DNA of 64,000 nt from Plumapathes pennacea. Its lineage: Eukaryota > Cnidaria > Anthozoa > Antipatharia > Myriopathidae. The stretch is taken from positions 248,001-312,000 of the forward strand of contig OZ038464.1 of assembly GCA_964036295.1 (NCBI GenBank). The letters are read 5' to 3'. Within the stretch, counting starts at the first letter, position 1; each line of letters starts with the position of its first letter. The notes under the pieces were generated by a model. It was not told the DNA's origin. It saw nothing but the letters and a program-made list of their open reading frames with translations, and ran no database searches. Position numbers and translations under genes: made by a program. This document shows positions 58,319-64,000 of this stretch, piece by piece.

Positions 58319-61300
58319 ATGTTGATGACTGACGAACAGAAACGATGGCTGGTAGTGGGTATATCCTTACATAAAGTACTGGCTCCGAAACTGTGCAGTT
58401 ATGTGGAAAATGGATTGAACAACCATTACACTACTCTTGATGGCAAGTGCAGTCTTACAACCCTAACATATGATAAATGTGTTTGCACATGCAAGTGTAA
58501 ACTTAAACGCAAAGCTGAATGCAAAGACAAGTGTACATGTGACTGTACATGTGGTGCATATGAAGAGCTGCAAGTTCTGAAATTCGAAAATATCAATGGC
58601 AATGCTGGAATTGGTAAGAAAAAGGCAGATTGCATGAATTACAACTACAACATCAACAATCCAGTGGATCTGGCCAAACTTTACCTCCCAGATAACCTGG
58701 CGTGTTTCAGTGGCTTTGATGACTCTCTGGACATGAGTGCCATGCTGCGACTGCTTGGCTTCTCCAAACCAACTGCACCACCAATTTTCCCCTCCCCCTC
58801 CCCCCTGGTGTCCATTCAAGCTGCAGCTGACTATGTACGAGATAATGTGCGAAACAAGTGGGGTCACTGTAACCTGACAGAGTGGACACCAGATTTCTAT
58901 GATGACTGCTTTGCTAAACTGGAGAAGTTGGTAGAAAGTCTGGGCTTGGGAGGAGTGGATGAAACACAACTGAAAGAGGAACTGAAGGACTGGCAGTCAA
59001 AAGGTGAGTGAAGACCTAGCATTGCCAAGGGGCTATTAGCCTGGACGCTACTCTAGCTCATCAACTGGATGTGAAAGCAATAGATTTTCAAATCATCTAA
59101 ACTTCCATTTCATCTTTCAAGTCACCAGAGCAGGGGCTGATCCAGACTGGTTTTCACCGGGTTTACAGAAACCAATCAAATTCTTAAAATTTATCTTCTG
59201 GAAATAGCAGGAAAAAGCATTTTAGAGAGCCAAATCTCAAACTTTTTCCGAGGGAGTATGCCTCTGGACGACCCTAGAAGCTCGAGCCTTTGGTTCTCAC
59301 ACATTTGGAAACCTGTCAGAGATTTGTACAGTTCATGAAGAATTTGTGCTTGCTCCACTTGAATTGCTCATTGCTCAATTGCTTATACACTCTTTAGAGA
59401 TGGTGCAATAAAAGAGATTATTATTATTATTGCTCACTTTTAGGGGAACCTTCTTTTGGGCAGTATGTTACAGTATGAAGAAATTGGCATTTGACAGCTT
59501 AATGTAAAGATTTTTGAAGTTATATTCTCAGACACTTCCTTTATTTCCAACAGCTAGGCCAATGCTAATTTATTTCCTTGGCAGTTTGAAGAAGTAAGAA
59601 TTGAAGCACAATTTCTTGCTTAAATTCTCAGGGTGCATCATGTGCATGGGACACACTGTGGATGAAGATCTTCTTCAGCTGGTTCAACAAGAAGTGAACA
59701 ACCTCAGTCAGCAGTGCAAGGACCTACACCAAGAGTTTCCAGACTTGGAAAAAACGTTGGAGAACACAGTGAAGAGACTGGATCAAATGGAGGAGGAGGA
59801 GGTCAAGAAGCTGAAAGAGGAGTCAAAGAAACAAGAAGAAAAAATGAAGAATCTGGATAAGGAGTCAGAGAAGCAAGGAGAGAAGATGAAGAATCTGGAG
59901 GAGGAGTCAAAGAAACGAGGAGAGAAAATGAAGAATCTGGAAGAGGAGTCGAAGAAACAAGGAGAGAAAGCGGAGAATCTGGAAGAGGAGTCAAAGAAGC
60001 AAGGAGAGAAAGTGGAGAATCTGGAGGGACAGGTGACAGAAGTGAAGAGAGAGGTTGGAGAAATGAAGCAGAGGTTGGAGGGAGCCATGCCACAAGATGA
60101 GAAAGTAATGGAAGGTGAGTTAAGGGACAGTTTAGTTTAGACCTTTTGCCCTTTATTATGAGAAAGAGTTCCATTTAAATTTTGGAACATTCGGTATTGC
60201 GAACGTAAGTTCCTTTGAATGAATGTACATTATTGGTGTATTCATTAGCACCATTTAGATAAATACGAAGATTAATAACGCCAAGGGAACTTCAAAGTGA
60301 CCATGGAAGTATCATTAAAGTGATAAAATGCTCAATAGCTATCAAGCAAATGTCAAAACGGCGCCACATTCACTGACGCTCAATTGAGAAACTTGTGCTC
60401 CAATAATACCGTGGTTTCGGCGTTGCGTAACATCTACATTTAGCGCTACGCTTTATTGCAAATCTTTGAGCTGCGCGAGCGGAATATCTTGTCGCCTTAA
60501 GTCAAGGCGATACACCCCTGCCTCTGTCAATTTCTTAGGTAGACTGATGCGACGCAAGCACAAACATAAACGAGAGCACCAAGCGTAAGCGCAAGCACAG
60601 GAATCTTTATTTCGTCCGGTCCACCCCTCCCCCCCCCCCCCCCCTTATTTTCTCCAATTTTCACGCTCAGCTTTTTTCTCCTTTCTTTGACAGAGCCTCC
60701 TCTTCAGACGGAAATCATGAATGAGTACAAAAAGCGACATTCATGGATTCACCCCTTCCCATGGCTGGAACACTTTCAGCTCGCCCTAAAAGACGTGTTC
60801 ACAAGACTGAAGATTGTCGTCCATGAGAAAGGAACCTACGTCCCTTCTGATGAAAGCGTCAGCATGTTTGAGGTATTTGAACCTCACGAGCATTGTGAAC
60901 ATCCAAAAAGAGTGCTGGTCGAGGCCGACCCAGCCATGGGAAAGACAAATTTCTCTGAGAAACTTTGCCTTGACTGGGCCACGGGAGAAAACATGCAGCC
61001 ATTTCCCCTTCTTCCTCTCGTTATTTTTCTGAAGTGTCGTGACTTGATATCTGATGACATCATGGACGCAATGGTGGATCAGCTACTCCCGAGAGATGTG
61101 TCGGAGAAGGACAAGTCCGCGCTCCTGAAGTACGTCCAAGAAAATCAGTCCGATCTTCTTCTTGTTGTCGATGGCTTAGACGAGCTTCGTAATAAAGATG
61201 AGTTGATCTATCCGACCTTATCCAAGGGAAGATCCTGTCCGAGGTTCATCTTCTTGTCACCACTCGACAAGAAGCTGGAATCAGCATACGGCAGCACTTT

Positions 61301-62437
61301 GATTCTCTTTTTGAGATCACTGGGTACACCATCAGCGATGCTAAAGCATACATCAGAAAGTATTTTGAATCTATCAAGGAAGAAAAGAAAGGTGAGCCCC
61401 TCCTTCAGAAAATCGATGAAACATTTCACGAGGACGGGAGAGCTAAAACCAAAGATGCCTCTTACCTGGGAGAATTGCTGTCCAACCCTCTGAGAACCTC
61501 ACTTCTCTGCGCCGTTTCCGAAGATTGTGGCGACGCAATTCCCACACGTCGTACGCAGTTATACACCGAGATGAGCGAGTGTATTTTGAGAAGACATTTC
61601 AAGAAAGAAACTCCAGAAGCAGAGCTACCAGACGAGCCTATACAGCACTGCAGAGAAGACCTGCTGATACTTGGTAAGTTGGCTTTTCGAGGAATTGAAA
61701 ATGACCAGCTGTACTTTGACGCAAAGGAACTTAAAGGTCACTCCCCGAACATTACAAAGTTCGGCTTTCTGTCAAAAGAAGCGGCTGCCAGCAAAACTAG
61801 ACCCATCCTAAGATACTGTTTTCTTCACAAAACTTTTCAAGAGTACTTAGCTGGTTTTTATTTATGTGAGCAGTTTGCCAGTGGAGAAGTTGTAGGTGAG
61901 CGTTTGATCAGGGAAATTTCTGTTGATGTATTCAATTTCAGGCAAGTGTTCTATTTTAGTGCTGGGATTTTGGCTGTAAAACCTGCGACGGCGGCTCTTG
62001 TTGCTTTCATAAAAGCTTTGACCCAAGTACTTGCAGGAATGTCCGAAGCAGATGCAGATAGTGGCTATAAATTCGTTTTACTGTGTGATTGTGTGCTTGA
62101 GAGCAGTGTTAAGGGGGAGTTGGGTCCTGTGCAGAAGGAGATGTGTAGAGCTATCGGTCAGGAAATGCCTTGGAAGGTACTGTGGCTAAGTATACGAGTT
62201 GGTGATGAGAATAGTGGGAGATGGAAAGTGCTGTGTGAAGTGTTGAAGAGCAACAGCACAGTGAGTGAATTACATTTGGAGAGCAACGGCCTCACTGATG
62301 TTAGTTTACTGGTGAACTCCTTGAAACAGAATTCTACATTACGTGCGTTATATTTGGATCTGAACCCCATCGTTGATATGACAAGACTGGAAAGGCTGTG
62401 CAAACGAAAAAAGATAAGCATAATAAAAGAAAGATAA
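58319..62437 (+). pseudogene. NLR locus B2: HEPN - coiled coil - NACHT - LRR with a frameshift
   Basis: Exons are 58319-59003, 59632-60114 and 60694-62437. The HEPN exon is open, has the CxC-rich insert and RNKWGH, and is closest to A2. The coiled coil has about six 14-residue units and, like the following intron and NACHT exon, is closest to A3. Just after Walker B (VVDGLDEL) a 5-base insertion at about 61190-61202 shifts the frame; the original frame reopens and runs to the LRR end at 62437. The P-loop reads DPAMGKTN, losing a Gly and the second Thr. Without the 5 bases the coding length is again a multiple of three. It could be an inactive allele, a truncated receptor or a sequencing error. 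Confidence 0.75.
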
Positions 62438-62891
62438 GCATTTGACATTGTCCAGTCATCATCTGTTTAGCTACTAACCGGAGTTTTCGGATGACTGTCG
62501 AATTATAGTAATCGTGTAAAATTGCTTTGGTTTTGCGTTACTTTGCTACGCTTTCGGATTATTGACCCAAACAAGTTTAGACTGTACCAGTCCCTCCTCT
62601 TAGCGGCGGGGAGGTCTGGTCGGCCTGTGGTCTTGGTTCGGCGATCGGGTCCAGAGTTTCTCCTTTGCCATTATCCAAACGATTCCTGGTTCTCATTTCT
62701 AGAACGTTGTAGTTATGAATTGTTCTGTCTTGGTTTTAAATAAGAACAGCAGCACGCCCGCTGGGCGGTGTGCACATTTTGTTTTGCGTGAACATATATA
62801 ACACTAGGATCCCAGCACACAAAGCAACGAAAATCATTTGAACTGTGGAATGGAGTTTTTCTGGACAATTTTTTGTTGTTGTAAGTGACCA

Positions 62892-62928
<37 letters not shown>

Positions 62929-63479
62929 CACACACCTCAAAATTGCATCAGAGTCACTCAAAAGTTCAGAGGATTAATATTTGATTACTTTAATACATGT
63001 CTGTAGTTAGTTTCAAGTTGATACAAAGTCAGTTGTATAATAACATGTACATAATTCTGCTGTAAAATTAAAAGCAGTTTTCCTTTTGCACAAAGTGCGT
63101 TTTGTTGTTTATTGGAGAAGTGTTTTCCTCCGTTACTTTTCCCCGCTTTTCTTCTTTTCATTCCTCTCTTCTTCTCTCGGGTCCTTTTTCAAACCGCTAA
63201 CCGTTTGAACTGTGTGACGCAGCGACTGATTAGCCTTAAACGATAGGGGGGTGGCGGAGTAGAAATGAACGAGCGAACGCGAGCGGGGAATGGGAAAGAG
63301 GGAGGGGAAAAAACCTCCCACTCCCGCGTTTTCTCGTTCCGGTCCACTTTAATTCCCCCCCCCCCCCCTTAATTTCCTGTGCGGTGTGCACAGTTGCTGC
63401 AAGAACGTGTGCAAAATTTCAAATCGCTAATCCTACTGAAAGCAAAGATACAAAAGTTTAAAGTTTCAGATAACTCCAC
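62438..63479. other. 3' flank of B2
   Basis: It is homologous to the A3 3' flank, without the TA-MITE (empty site near 62538). It includes a TA microsatellite at about 62892-62924 and a core of the 225-bp foldback element at 63247-63370. No gene is supported. Confidence 0.5.
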
Positions 63480-63846
63480 TGGAGTTCGCTGACGCCGCGG
63501 GCTCGATTTGTTCTCCAGCCCCACGCGGTCCAACCTCCGGTAACGGTCCTCAGCCCCAGTCTCAAACTGAGAGCGTCTATATTGGTCGTTACGTGAAGGT
63601 GCCACTGCTCGGTCTTGTTCGATCGATTCAGGTCCGAACAGAGCAAGAAAAACGCCATCTAAAGCATTGTATCATGTGCTTCAAGTGGGCAAAAAATAAT
63701 GCTTTCCGCTAGAGCGAAACCGGTCCCATGCAGAGTTGGTAACTGGTGAAAACAAAAGATCACACAGAACATTTTATTTGGAGGAAGAAAGCTGACATTG
63801 AAATACTAAGGTGGGACTTGTTGGTGGAGTATATTAACGTGACGAA
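63480..63846 (+). repeat. Copy of the MINDY 5' flank at the end of unit B
   Basis: It aligns with about 26515-26850, through GTGGGACTTGTTGGTGGAGT and TATATTAACGTG, and then stops abruptly. The MINDY start codon and coding region are not copied. The remaining 154 bases to the window end show nothing I recognise. Confidence 0.8.
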
Positions 63847-64000
63847 CACTTAGCAGAGCAAGCTAAAATCGTTAGAGTGCAGCAAGAAAATTTATGCACA
63901 GAAAATGAATACAGTTGTGATCAACTGTAGCATTTCTGTAATTCCCCCACCTCCTCAGCTAATGATGCCTGCAGAATTGTAATGGAATGCCAGTCCTTGT

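Noticed and set aside
62892-62924. TA repeat and other microsatellites (54888, 41188, 40384) as CRISPR-like or satellite arrays
   Set aside because: They are plain short tandem repeats without spacers; this is animal DNA and no CRISPR array is expected or seen.

Overview
The window is nuclear DNA of an animal, most likely an anthozoan cnidarian such as a stony coral. The evidence is AT-rich sequence with GT-AG introns, animal gene families (a MINDY-type deubiquitinase and an Enigma-like LIM protein), CR1/jockey-like LINEs, and a cluster of HEPN-NACHT receptor genes of the kind expanded in cnidarians. The organism call is inference; nothing in the sequence names a species.

Layout. Unit A (1 to about 26,850) holds three + strand loci of one NLR-like family: A1 (broken, 2763-9152), A2 (intact exons, 12872-16775) and A3 (intact exons, 19803-24414). 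Next come two ordinary genes on the + strand: a MINDY1/2 orthologue in eight exons (26879-30852) and an Enigma-type LIM gene (31621-41311). The LIM gene has two possible 3' ends, one with three LIM domains and one with a single LIM domain followed by a long coiled coil. Unit B (about 43,060 to 63,846) is a second copy of the NLR unit with two loci: B1 (broken, 46996-52963) and B2 (58319-62437, frameshifted and missing its core promoter). Unit B ends with a copy of the MINDY 5' flank, so the two housekeeping-type genes are bracketed by a segmental duplication.

The NLR family uses a fixed exon plan. Two non-coding 5' exons are followed by an exon for a DZIP3-like HEPN domain with an Arg-x4-His motif, then a coiled-coil exon built on a 42-bp (14-codon) minisatellite, then one long exon with the NACHT NTPase and a short LRR tail. 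Joined across phase-1 introns, A2 gives 908 aa and A3 gives 959 aa. The likely role is a cytosolic STAND-type sensor whose N-terminal effector could be a HEPN ribonuclease; that role is inferred.

The rest is mostly mobile DNA: a TTAA-flanked TIR element nested in a larger TIR element (1-2431 and 44141-46664), LINEs with a long hairpin made from the receptor coiled-coil exon, TA-flanked MITEs with empty paralogous sites, a tRNA-Ser-derived SINE with an empty site, a 5S rRNA-like relic, and several foldback elements. The paired units act as an internal control, because many insertions are present in one copy and absent from the other.
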